Source: Kiritimatiellia bacterium (GTDB lineage: Bacteria; Verrucomicrobiota; Kiritimatiellia; RFP12; UBA1067). From it: 36,832 nt of DNA. Location: positions 1-36,832 of the forward strand of contig JAQIBS010000086.1 of assembly GCA_027858965.1 (NCBI GenBank), given 5' to 3'. This document shows, in pieces, positions 1 through 6,296 of the stretch. Numbering within the stretch: position 1 is the first letter of the stretch; each line of letters begins with the position of its first letter. Position numbers and translations under genes: made by a program. Below the pieces are notes generated by a model. That model did no database searches and was not told the DNA's origin. It saw only the letters and a program-made list of their open reading frames with translations.

Positions 1-15
1 TACAATGAACCAAAA

Positions 16-76
16 TAATCCTGTAAATCCTGTTAATCCTGCCGTGCCACGGCGTAGCCTCTGGCGTAGACGGGTC
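16..76. repeat. Composite intergenic repeat: ATCCTG array plus GC-rich module
   Basis: Three tandem units of the kind AATCCTGTA/AATCCTGTT/AATCCTG (about 16-41) run straight into a GC-rich module (about 42-76) that begins CCGTGCCACGGCGTAGCC and ends GACGGGTC. The ATCCTG array recurs at 22720-22745, and the GC-rich module recurs at 30457-30491, where it also follows TCCTGC. The module therefore behaves as a separate unit with a preferred junction. The array is translated as repeated Asn-Pro-Val in the overlapping open frame, but there is no reason to think it is coding. Confidence 0.7.
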
Positions 77-99
77 AAAAAATCTTTCGCAAACATGAT

Positions 100-310
100 A
101 GGATTTAAGAAGAGAGGTACTAATGCAGAGCTGATTGAGATCAACGCGGCGATTTCAGGAACGGGATCGGATTTTGGAGCTTGTCGTCTTGCCGATGATA
201 TTCTTTCAAAAAAGCCGGATCTGGTTTTTATGGAAACCGCTGCCAATGTGTACGGCATCCCATCGATTGACCTTGGAGTTGAGATTGCCCGGCAGGAAAA
301 AAAGGGTAAG
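100..310 (+). pseudogene. SGNH/GDSL-hydrolase remnant
   Basis: The frame open from position 5 encodes a segment (about residues 37-100 of that frame) that reads like the middle of an SGNH-hydrolase: an Ile-Asn-Ala-Ala-Ile-x-Gly-Thr-Gly-Ser-Asp block followed by a Pro-Asp-Leu-Val-Phe-Met-Glu block. In intact family members these carry the oxyanion Gly and lead into an Asn-Asp pair. Here that pair is replaced by Ala-Asn-Val-Tyr, and the N-terminal Ser block and C-terminal Asp-x-x-His block are absent. The frame starts inside an intergenic repeat, has no ribosome binding site, and stops inside the toxin-antitoxin operator. I read it as a fragment of a decayed secreted esterase gene. The family call rests on motif recognition over about 60 residues. 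Confidence 0.6.
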
Positions 311-327
311 CTTTTTTTAATTTCTCA

Positions 328-364
328 TTGCAATTATAGACACCATATGTCTATAATATAGACA
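328..364 (+). promoter_or_regulatory. Toxin-antitoxin promoter with three-half-site operator overlapping the start codon
   Basis: TTGCAA at 328-333 and TATAAT at 352-357, 18 bp apart, make a good sigma70-type promoter. Overlaid on it are three alternating 8-bp half sites: TATAGACA (335-342), TGTCTATA (348-355) and TATAGACA (357-364). The last two form a perfect palindrome with a 1-bp centre that covers the -10 box and reaches the A of the antitoxin ATG. A start about 7 bp after the -10 falls at or next to position 364, so the mRNA may be leaderless. No Shine-Dalgarno sequence lies upstream of the ATG. Phd/YefM antitoxins usually autorepress through such palindromes. Confidence 0.75.
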
Positions 365-615
365 TGACAACAGTAAATACAGCAACGCTTAAACAAAAGC
401 TCAGCCACTATCTGGGTCTTGCACGACAAGGCAAGGAGGTGCTGATCACCAGTCATAAGCAGGTTATTGCACGTCTTATGGCTGATGAGGGGGCAGCGGG
501 ACGACTTCCGCTCAGGCCTCCCTCTCGCTCTATTGAGGAACTTAAGAACATTGGAGGTTTCGGACTTGATACCGATCCCGTAAAGAAACTTTTGCAGGAA
601 AGAAGGAAACGATGA
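364..615 (+). CDS. Phd/YefM-type antitoxin
   Basis: An 83-residue protein that starts with the pattern typical of the N-terminal DNA-binding fold of Phd/YefM antitoxins: Met-Thr-Thr-Val, Leu-Lys-Gln-Lys-Leu, Leu-Gly-Leu-Ala-Arg-Gln-Gly-Lys and Val-Leu-Ile-Thr, then Gln-Val-Ile-Ala-Arg-Leu. The C-terminal third (Pro-rich, then Lys/Arg-rich) would be the disordered toxin-wrapping tail. The protein should bind and neutralise the downstream PIN-domain toxin and repress the shared promoter. Its stop overlaps the toxin start as ATGA (612-615), which implies translational coupling. The ATG at 364 is favoured because it gives the normal family N-terminus and sits directly after the promoter, although there is no Shine-Dalgarno sequence. 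The family call is firm; the exact toxin partner subtype is inferred from the neighbour. Confidence 0.88.
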   Translation: MTTVNTATLKQKLSHYLGLARQGKEVLITSHKQVIARLMADEGAAGRLPLRPPSRSIEELKNIGGFGLDTDPVKKLLQERRKR

Positions 616-1115
616 CGATCTATCTTGATTCAGCCCTTGTTATACGTCAACTTGTCGGCACAAAAAATCCCTGGAAGGGCTGGGGGGAGTGGTCGGTTGC
701 CTATGCAAGTACGCTGATGCGTACAGAGTGTTATCGTACCGCAAATCTGTTGCGGTTGAGTGGTAAACTGGATGATGCGCAGCGGTCCCGGCTTGGCAGT
801 TGGATTGAGAGTGTTTGTGATAGTATCACTCTTGTTCCGGTTACGGATGGTGTGTTGAATCGTGCTGCAGGTGCTTTTCCAACTGCAGTGGGAACGACAC
901 AGGCCATTCATCTGGCTACGATGCTCGAACTTCAGTCGGCGCATGGAATCACCTGCATGTTGGCCACAGCGGATAAAGATCTGCTTTGTGCCGCAAAAAG
1001 CATGGGGTTCTCTGATGCGCTTGAGGCAGTTCCTGAGCCGAAAGCTGAATCAGAAGTGAGTGCGCCGGAGAGTGAGAGTGCTGCTCCTGTTAAGAGTCCT
1101 GAACCGGTCGTCTGA
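612..1115 (+). CDS. PIN-domain toxin (VapC-like) with altered active site and acidic tail
   Basis: A 167-residue protein. Residues 1-135 match the PIN ribonuclease fold: Tyr-Leu-Asp6-Ser at the start, Arg-Thr-Glu39 in the second acidic position, an Ala-Ile-His-Leu-Ala-Thr block at 98-103 and Ala-Thr-Ala-Asp121 near the end. In most VapC proteins the residue before Ala-Ile/Leu-His-Leu-Ala is a metal-binding Asp; here it is Gln97. Residues about 139-167 form a Pro/Glu/Ser/Ala-rich tail not usual in VapC toxins, which are about 130-140 residues long. The gene is coupled to the antitoxin by the ATGA overlap, and a GGAAAG-type site lies inside the antitoxin end. The toxin may be weakened or may coordinate metal differently. 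PIN family membership is well supported; activity is uncertain. Confidence 0.85.
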   Translation: MTIYLDSALVIRQLVGTKNPWKGWGEWSVAYASTLMRTECYRTANLLRLSGKLDDAQRSRLGSWIESVCDSITLVPVTDGVLNRAAGAFPTAVGTTQAIHLATMLELQSAHGITCMLATADKDLLCAAKSMGFSDALEAVPEPKAESEVSAPESESAAPVKSPEPVV

Positions 1116-1137
1116 TTATAAATCAGGCACTTGATCC

Positions 1138-1726
1138 AAGGGGAAGTATGATTTTTATCCTGAGAATGCGCGTGAGATGTATCGGGCAATTTCCAACCAT
1201 GATAACAGCTCAAAACGGATAATCTTTCCGTTCTTCGGCAATCTCCCAAGGCAAGCACTGCTGGAAAGAACCGAGTCAAGTTTGAGGCTTCTGTAAAAGA
1301 GCCGCCGCCGGTTGGCAGCGTTTTGATTGTTTACGGAGTTAGTCCTACCAGCTGGCTCTGCCCCGCAATCCATGCGGCCAACTGCAAAGATGTGGTGGTG
1401 CAGGATGTGAATGTTTATGCCGCCGGGGGTATGGGCTTTATTACAGAACGTACAGAGAATATACACCTCAATCGTTTCAATGTGCTTTCACGCAAAACCG
1501 TGCGCGCAGTGTCCTGATTACAACCAAAGGAAAAGTGCTTCTGGAGAACAACTACTTTTCATCGCAAATGAAGGGTATTCTTATTGAAGGAGATAATAAC
1601 TACTGGTATGACAAACCGGCGATTGTCAGGGTTTCCGCTGATTCGGAGAGGGTCAATGTGTCTGATGATCAGGGCTTTGCTGTTGAGAAGAGGTGGTTTG
1701 ACTCAAAAAAATTGTTTTCCCCTTGA
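1138..1726 (+). pseudogene. GH110-like (alpha-1,3-galactosidase type) beta-helix remnant, frameshifted
   Basis: Three segments in three frames read as consecutive parts of one right-handed beta-helix protein of the GH110 kind. Segment 1 (1138-1265, frame of 1138) carries Tyr-Asp-Phe-Tyr-Pro-Glu-Asn and an Ile-Ser-Asn-His-Asp block followed by Arg-Ile-Ile-Phe-Pro-Phe-Phe-Gly. Segment 2 (about 1266-1510) carries Pro-Ala-Ile-His-Ala, Val-Val-Val-Gln-Asp-Val-Asn-Val and Ala-Gly-Gly-Met-Gly. Segment 3 (1511-1726) carries Leu-Leu-Glu-Asn-Asn-Tyr-Phe and an Ile-Leu-Ile-Glu-Gly-Asp-Asn block. Intact family members have about 200 more residues, including the Asp-rich catalytic part, between segments 2 and 3, so there is an internal deletion as well as frame changes near 1265 and 1505. 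No functional product is expected. Confidence 0.7.
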
Positions 1727-1751
1727 TCACTTTGGCTCAGGGGGGTATTAT
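1723..1751 (+). promoter_or_regulatory. Sigma70-type promoter for the Gfo/Idh gene
   Basis: TTGATC at 1723-1728 and TATTAT at 1746-1751 are exactly 17 bp apart. The pair lies at the end of the GH110 remnant and 43 bp before the oxidoreductase ATG, so it is the likely promoter of that gene. Confidence 0.6.
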
Positions 1752-1793
1752 TATTCAATAAATTTGTATGTAAAATCTCAAGAGGATTAGTTG

Positions 1794-3218
1794 ATGAAAG
1801 AAAAAAGCAGTTATGTGAACAGACGATCATTTTTAACCACAACCGGAGCTGTGACAGCGGGCTCTCTATTTGCTGCGCCGGCAACAGAGTTGCTTAATAA
1901 GGTGGGTGGAAAAAAAGTTAAACTGGCTCTAGTTGGTACGGGAATCCGGGGATGTACTTTCTGGGGTAAAAACATTACGAAAAAATATGCGGATGTTGCT
2001 GAATTTGTCGGGCTTTGTGATATTAATCCGGGGCGTGTCGAATTTGCCAAGGGTTACATTGGTGTTGATTGTCCTGTTTTTACTGACTTTGATGAGATGC
2101 TGAAAAAGACTGATTGTGAAATGGTAATGGTTACCACCATGGACAGCACCCATCATGAGTTTATTATCAAGGCCCTCAAAGCGGGCAAAGAGGTTCTCAC
2201 TGAGAAACCCATGACGACAGATGAGGATAAGTGTGAGGCAATTCTGAAAGCCGAGAAGAAATCCGGTAAGAAAGTAAAGGTTGGTTTTAACTACAGGTAT
2301 AATCCACACTACACAAAACTTCGTGAACTGGTTCAAAAGAAGAGGGTTGGAGATATTGTTTCCGTTGATTTCAACTGGATCTTAAATACCTATCATGGGG
2401 CATCATATTTCAGAAGATGGCATGGTATCAGAGCTTGTAGTGGCACGTTGCTGGTGCATAAGGCAACACATCATTTTGATTTGTTAAACTGGTGGCTGGA
2501 TTCAGATCCTGTTGAGGTTATGGCTTACGGCAGCCTTGAGCACTATGGCAAGAATAACCCTTTTAGAGGGACGAAATGTCGTGGATGTGAACATTATGAT
2601 AAATGTAAATATCATTATGATATTACAAAGTCGAAGATGTATATGGATCTCTATGTAGCCAATGAAAAGCATGATGGCTATATCCGTGACAACTGCCTAT
2701 GGCGTAAGGAAATCGATATCTACGATAAGATGTCGGTCCAGATTAAGTATGCAAATAATGTTATGGTAAACTACTCCCTGACAACTTATTCGCCTTATGA
2801 AGGGATGAGAATCGCATTTAACGGAACGACAGGTCGTATTGATGCCTGGGATGGAATTCCATGGCGCAAGAAAGAGAAGATCAATCAGGCACAGCTGCAT
2901 TCCAAAGAGATGTCACAGGCAGCTAAGGATGCTGTTCCTGAATTTGAGGAAATCTTTGTTTCTGATAACTTTGGTAGCATGGAGCAGATCAAGATACCCA
3001 AGGGCAAGGGTGGCCATGGTGGTGGTGACAAGGTTTTACAGGATCGTATCTTCCGTAATCCGAACATGCCTGATCCAATGCGACATGCAGCAGGAACACG
3101 TGATGGTGCTTTCTCTTGTATAATAGGAATTGCAGCGCGCAAGTCAATTGAGGAGCATCGGTCTGTGAAGATATCTGAGATATTGGATATTAAACCGCAG
3201 GCTGTGCGTCCTGTTTAA
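1794..3218 (+). CDS. Tat-exported Gfo/Idh/MocA oxidoreductase with a Cys cluster
   Basis: A 474-residue NAD(P)-dependent sugar oxidoreductase-like protein. The N-terminus has a twin-arginine signal (Asn-Arg10-Arg11-Ser-Phe-Leu, then a hydrophobic Ala-rich stretch to about residue 30). A Rossmann motif Val-Gly-Thr-Gly-Ile-Arg-Gly spans 48-54, the family Glu-Lys-Pro is at 137-139, and a His-Lys-Ala-Thr-His-His block at 222-227 matches the catalytic His region. Residues 262, 265 and 271 form a Cys-x2-Cys-x5-Cys cluster, probably structural or metal-binding. I start at ATG 1794 rather than the in-frame TTG at 1791 because AGAGGA (1781-1786) is 7 nt upstream. The gene is followed by a strong terminator, so it is likely monocistronic. 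The substrate is unknown. The nearby GH97 and DUF1080 genes suggest oxidation or epimerisation of a glycan sugar outside the cytoplasm. Confidence 0.88.
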   Translation: MKEKSSYVNRRSFLTTTGAVTAGSLFAAPATELLNKVGGKKVKLALVGTGIRGCTFWGKNITKKYADVAEFVGLCDINPGRVEFAKGYIGVDCPVFTDFDEMLKKTDCEMVMVTTMDSTHHEFIIKALKAGKEVLTEKPMTTDEDKCEAILKAEKKSGKKVKVGFNYRYNPHYTKLRELVQKKRVGDIVSVDFNWILNTYHGASYFRRWHGIRACSGTLLVHKATHHFDLLNWWLDSDPVEVMAYGSLEHYGKNNPFRGTKCRGCEHYDKCKYHYDITKSKMYMDLYVANEKHDGYIRDNCLWRKEIDIYDKMSVQIKYANNVMVNYSLTTYSPYEGMRIAFNGTTGRIDAWDGIPWRKKEKINQAQLHSKEMSQAAKDAVPEFEEIFVSDNFGSMEQIKIPKGKGGHGGGDKVLQDRIFRNPNMPDPMRHAAGTRDGAFSCIIGIAARKSIEEHRSVKISEILDIKPQAVRPV

Positions 3219-3236
3219 AACTTATAGATCTTCAAG

Positions 3237-3266
3237 AAGCTCCAGCATTTTGCTGGAGCTTTTTAA
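3237..3266 (+). terminator. Rho-independent terminator
   Basis: A perfect stem AAGCTCCAGCA / TGCTGGAGCTT (3237-3247 with 3251-3261) has a TTT loop and is followed by a T-rich run to about 3266. It lies 18 bp after the Gfo/Idh stop and separates that gene from the GH97 gene. Confidence 0.93.
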
Positions 3267-3334
3267 TTTACCGCTCTCTCTTTATCATAACCAGGGTGCT
3301 TTACAGTGGGTAACCCTGAATTAAGGAAAATATA

Positions 3335-5236
3335 ATGAGCTCATTTAAAATTATTCTGATTATGGCTTTTGCTGCTGCGGCATGTTTTGGGGCGGTTGTT
3401 AAATCACCTGATGGTAAAATCGCTCTGACTTTTGCTCTTAGGGATTCATCCTCGCAAAAAGGCGAACCTGTTTACAGTGTGTCTTATAATGGAGAACGGC
3501 TTGTTGCTGAGTCAGGGCTTGGTTTTGAGCTTGCAGACGGTTCTGCGCTTTCATCCGGTTTCAAAGTGGTCTCAATCAAAACAGCACAGCATAATGATAT
3601 ATGGAAACCTGTTTACGGAGAGCGGAGTTCGGTCCGTGATAATTATAAACAGCTCTTTGTAATGCTTTCACGCAGTGAAACTCCCGCCTGTGAGATGCAG
3701 TTGATATTCAGATGTTATAATGAAGGTGCCGCTCTGCAGTATAAAATCATTAAATGTGGTTCTTCTGATAAGATTGGCATCAAAAGTGAGAATACGGAAT
3801 TTAATTTTCTGAAAGATCATGTTGCCTGGTGTGTTAAAACCGCACAGGGAAAATATACTCGTAAGACAATCAGTACGATGGGCACCGAAATAGAGCGGCC
3901 CTTGACGCTTGAAACCGATGGAGGAATCTGCGTTGCCGTTGGCGAAGCGGATCTTGTTGATTATGCCCGCATGAAGCTTTCCCGGGATAAGGACGATGAA
4001 CTTTCAATTGTAAGTCATCTTTCCAGCTCTGTTGAAGCAGCTCTTCCTCTGACAACACCCTGGCGTTTTATTATGATTGCTGACAGCCCCGGCGGTTTAC
4101 TGGAGAACAATGATCTGCTTCTGAATCTCAGTGATCCCTGTGCCATTAAAGATACTTCATGGATTAAGCCCGGTAAAGTAATTCGCGAGGTTACCCTCAC
4201 AAGCAAAGGGGGTAAGGCCTGCATTGATTTTGCAGTAAAGCATAACCTTCAGTTTATTGAATTTGATGCTGGTTGGTATGGAAATGAATATGAAGATAAA
4301 TCAGATGCTTCAACTATTACCGTAGATCCAAAGCGCTCACCCGGTCCGTTGGATCTGATTGATGTTATCCAATATGGTAAAGAACGAGGTGTTGGTGTAA
4401 TTCTCTACGTTAACCGTCGTGCGCTGGAGAAACAGCTCGACCAGATTCTGCCACTTTATAAGAAGTGGGGTGTTGCCGGATTGAAGTACGGTTTTGTGAA
4501 TGTAGGTCCGCAGAAATGGACCTCGTGGATGCACGATGCAATACGCAAGGCAGCGGACCATAAAATCATGGTAGATGTACATGATGAATATCGGCCAACC
4601 GGTTACAGCCGGACGTATCCAAATTTCATGACTCAGGAGGGTATCGGAGGTGATGAGACTTCTCCCTCAAATGAACAGACACTTTCCATCCTCTTCACCC
4701 GTATGCTCTGTGGTGCTGGAGATAATACTATCTGTTACTACAACAGCCGGGTTGACCAGAATGCTACGCATGCCTATCAGTTGGCCAAGGCTGTTTGTAT
4801 TTACAGTCCCTGGCAGTTTCTTTTCTGGTATGACCGTCCGGCAGCATCTCACACAACCAAGGGTGGTGCTGGAGGCCAGAAAGGCGCAATCGGGGATGAA
4901 CCGGAATTGGAGTTTTATGACCATGTGCCGACAGTATGGGATGATACAAAAGTGGTTCATGGAAGCATAGGGGAATATGCTGTTATAGCCCGGTGCTCCG
5001 GTTCGGAGTGGTTCATAGGTGGTATGAATAGCGGGGAGGTCCGGAGTTTGAAAGTCCCATTGAAATTTCTTAAACCCGGCAAAAAATATACCGCTTATAT
5101 CTATTATGATGATCCCTCGGTCAAAACCCGCACCCATGTCGGGATAAAGAAGCAGAGTGTAACTTCAGATAGTGTGCTTGACTTTGCCATGGGAGAACAG
5201 GGCGGCATGGCTGTCAGGATTGTGCCTGCAGGTTAG
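3335..5236 (+). CDS. Glycoside hydrolase family 97
   Basis: A 633-residue secreted protein whose length is normal for GH97 (alpha-glucosidase/alpha-galactosidase family, calcium dependent). Residues 1-20 are a Sec signal. The N-terminal beta-sandwich opens with Val-Lys-Ser-Pro-Asp-Gly-Lys. A TIM barrel follows, with Phe-Ile-Glu-Phe-Asp-Ala-Gly-Trp-Tyr near 308-316, Lys-Tyr-Gly-Phe-Val near 384-388, a Val-Asp-Val-His-Asp-Glu-Tyr-Arg-Pro-Thr-Gly block near 411-421 and Gln-Glu-Gly-Ile-Gly-Gly near 434-439. The position after Lys-Tyr is Gly. In retaining GH97 enzymes I expect a nucleophilic Asp here, so an inverting or atypical mechanism is more likely; this needs an alignment. AAGGAAA lies just upstream of ATG 3335. 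A CAGGGT/ACCCTG inverted repeat (3292-3297, 3313-3318) upstream could be an operator. Confidence 0.9.
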   Translation: MSSFKIILIMAFAAAACFGAVVKSPDGKIALTFALRDSSSQKGEPVYSVSYNGERLVAESGLGFELADGSALSSGFKVVSIKTAQHNDIWKPVYGERSSVRDNYKQLFVMLSRSETPACEMQLIFRCYNEGAALQYKIIKCGSSDKIGIKSENTEFNFLKDHVAWCVKTAQGKYTRKTISTMGTEIERPLTLETDGGICVAVGEADLVDYARMKLSRDKDDELSIVSHLSSSVEAALPLTTPWRFIMIADSPGGLLENNDLLLNLSDPCAIKDTSWIKPGKVIREVTLTSKGGKACIDFAVKHNLQFIEFDAGWYGNEYEDKSDASTITVDPKRSPGPLDLIDVIQYGKERGVGVILYVNRRALEKQLDQILPLYKKWGVAGLKYGFVNVGPQKWTSWMHDAIRKAADHKIMVDVHDEYRPTGYSRTYPNFMTQEGIGGDETSPSNEQTLSILFTRMLCGAGDNTICYYNSRVDQNATHAYQLAKAVCIYSPWQFLFWYDRPAASHTTKGGAGGQKGAIGDEPELEFYDHVPTVWDDTKVVHGSIGEYAVIARCSGSEWFIGGMNSGEVRSLKVPLKFLKPGKKYTAYIYYDDPSVKTRTHVGIKKQSVTSDSVLDFAMGEQGGMAVRIVPAG

Positions 5237-5277
5237 AATATTTCTTTACGGACCTGATATGATCTCCATGTTTGGCC

Positions 5278-5355
5278 AGGAGGGCAGTCGCTATGCGGCT
5301 GACCATGATGGGATTTTGAGCTGCATTTAGTCGGCCGCATAGCGACCGACCTCCT
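5278..5355. repeat. Long inverted repeat with 26-bp arms
   Basis: Arm 5278-5303 (AGGAGGGCAGTCGCTATGCG...) and arm 5330-5355 are reverse complements apart from three mismatches, separated by a 26-bp loop. The core is GTCGCTATGCGGC. It lies in the 266-bp gap between the GH97 and DUF1080 genes. There is no T-run after it, so it looks more like a palindromic mobile repeat than a terminator. No other gene is visible in this gap. Confidence 0.85.
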
Positions 5356-5502
5356 TGTCTTTGCTAGGGCGTTGAACGAATGAGATGCTCAAGGGTTGTA
5401 TCGCATAGAGTAGTCAATAATTATATATTTCTATTGGAAAAGTCGAGGTTCTGCCGTACAATGTGATACATAATTAGAGATAATATGTTGAGGAGGATTG
5501 AG

Positions 5503-6207
5503 ATGAACAGGATTTTGTTGAGGTTTGCATTGGGTACTGCCTTTTTGTTGTGCGCGTGTGTTCTATCTCATGCAGATGAAAAGAGTGGTGAAGTATCTCT
5601 GTTTAATGGCAAGGATCTCTCAGGCTGGGATGGTGCACCGGGTTGGTGGTATGTCGAGGACGGTGTCCTCACATCAGAGAGCTCAGCTACTAAGCCCTGC
5701 AAGGTGTGTAACTATCTGATATGGAAGGGGGACGAACTCTCTGATTTTGAATTAACCGCTGAGTTTAAATTAAGCGGAATGGCCAATTCCGGGATTCAGA
5801 TTCGCTCTAAGCAGTTGCCGAAGTGGGATACATGCGGCTATCAGGCTGATATGACAGGTGATGGTAAACTAATAGGGTTTGTTTATCATCATAAGCGTGG
5901 GCTTATTGCGGGACGTGGTGAAAAGGTGACGATTGCCAAGGATGGCAAAAAGCAGGTTGAAAGCATTGGTGAACCCGAGGATCTGCTTCAGAATTTCAAG
6001 AGAGGTGGATGGAATAAATACCGCATTATTTGCAACGGTCCCAAAATCACTCTTTACGTGAATAATGTTTTAATGTGTCAGTTCACTGATAATGCCGCCG
6101 TAAATTCAGCAGAAAAAGGTGTGATTGCCCTGCAGATGCATCCGGGGTCGCCAATGAAGGTTCAGTTTAAAAATATCATTCTTAAGGATTTGGCAGAGGA
6201 GCAGTGA
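5503..6207 (+). CDS. DUF1080 / 3-keto-disaccharide hydrolase-type protein
   Basis: A 234-residue secreted protein with a Sec signal (about 1-25) and one DUF1080 domain of concanavalin-like beta-jelly-roll type. Visible marks are Ser-Leu-Phe-Asn-Gly-Lys-Asp-Leu-Ser-Gly-Trp near the start, Phe-Glu-Leu-Thr-Ala-Glu-Phe-Lys-Leu, an Asn-Ser-Gly-Ile-Gln-Ile-Arg-Ser strand, Gly-Trp-Asn-Lys-Tyr-Arg-Ile and a final Val-Gln-Phe-Lys-Asn-Ile. The family is linked to cleavage of 3-keto-glycosides after C3 oxidation. The ATG at 5503 is chosen over that at 5485 because AGGAGG (5491-5496) is 6 nt upstream of it and would lie inside the longer reading. It sits between GH97 and a Gfo/Idh gene, which fits an oxidise-then-cleave route. 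A truncated second DUF1080 lies at 17266. Confidence 0.9.
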   Translation: MNRILLRFALGTAFLLCACVLSHADEKSGEVSLFNGKDLSGWDGAPGWWYVEDGVLTSESSATKPCKVCNYLIWKGDELSDFELTAEFKLSGMANSGIQIRSKQLPKWDTCGYQADMTGDGKLIGFVYHHKRGLIAGRGEKVTIAKDGKKQVESIGEPEDLLQNFKRGGWNKYRIICNGPKITLYVNNVLMCQFTDNAAVNSAEKGVIALQMHPGSPMKVQFKNIILKDLAEEQ

Positions 6208-6241
6208 TACGGGGGATAATCGCGTTCTGTTTCAACCATAT

Positions 6242-6271
6242 GCTGGGTCATTGAGTCGTGGGTCGTGAGTC
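6242..6271. repeat. Short imperfect tandem repeat (GGTCGTGAGTC type)
   Basis: GGTCATTGAGTCGTG is followed by GGTCGTGAGTC in the gap between the DUF1080 and second Gfo/Idh genes. The 457-codon frame starting at 6258 begins inside this repeat, which argues for the downstream ATG at 6297 instead. Confidence 0.55.
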
Positions 6272-6296
6272 AAAATCGAACAATAGGAAAAAAGAG

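Noticed and set aside
5-361. 118-codon open frame as a complete gene
   Set aside because: It starts inside an intergenic repeat, lacks a ribosome binding site and ends in the toxin-antitoxin operator. Only the middle resembles an SGNH hydrolase, so I list it as a remnant.
1155-1466. Minus-strand gene in the GH110 region
   Set aside because: The plus strand carries ordered GH110-like segments; the minus frame has no recognisable motif or start site.
5485-5502. ATG 5485 as start of the DUF1080 gene
   Set aside because: The AGGAGG at 5491-5496 would lie within the coding region and is correctly spaced for ATG 5503.
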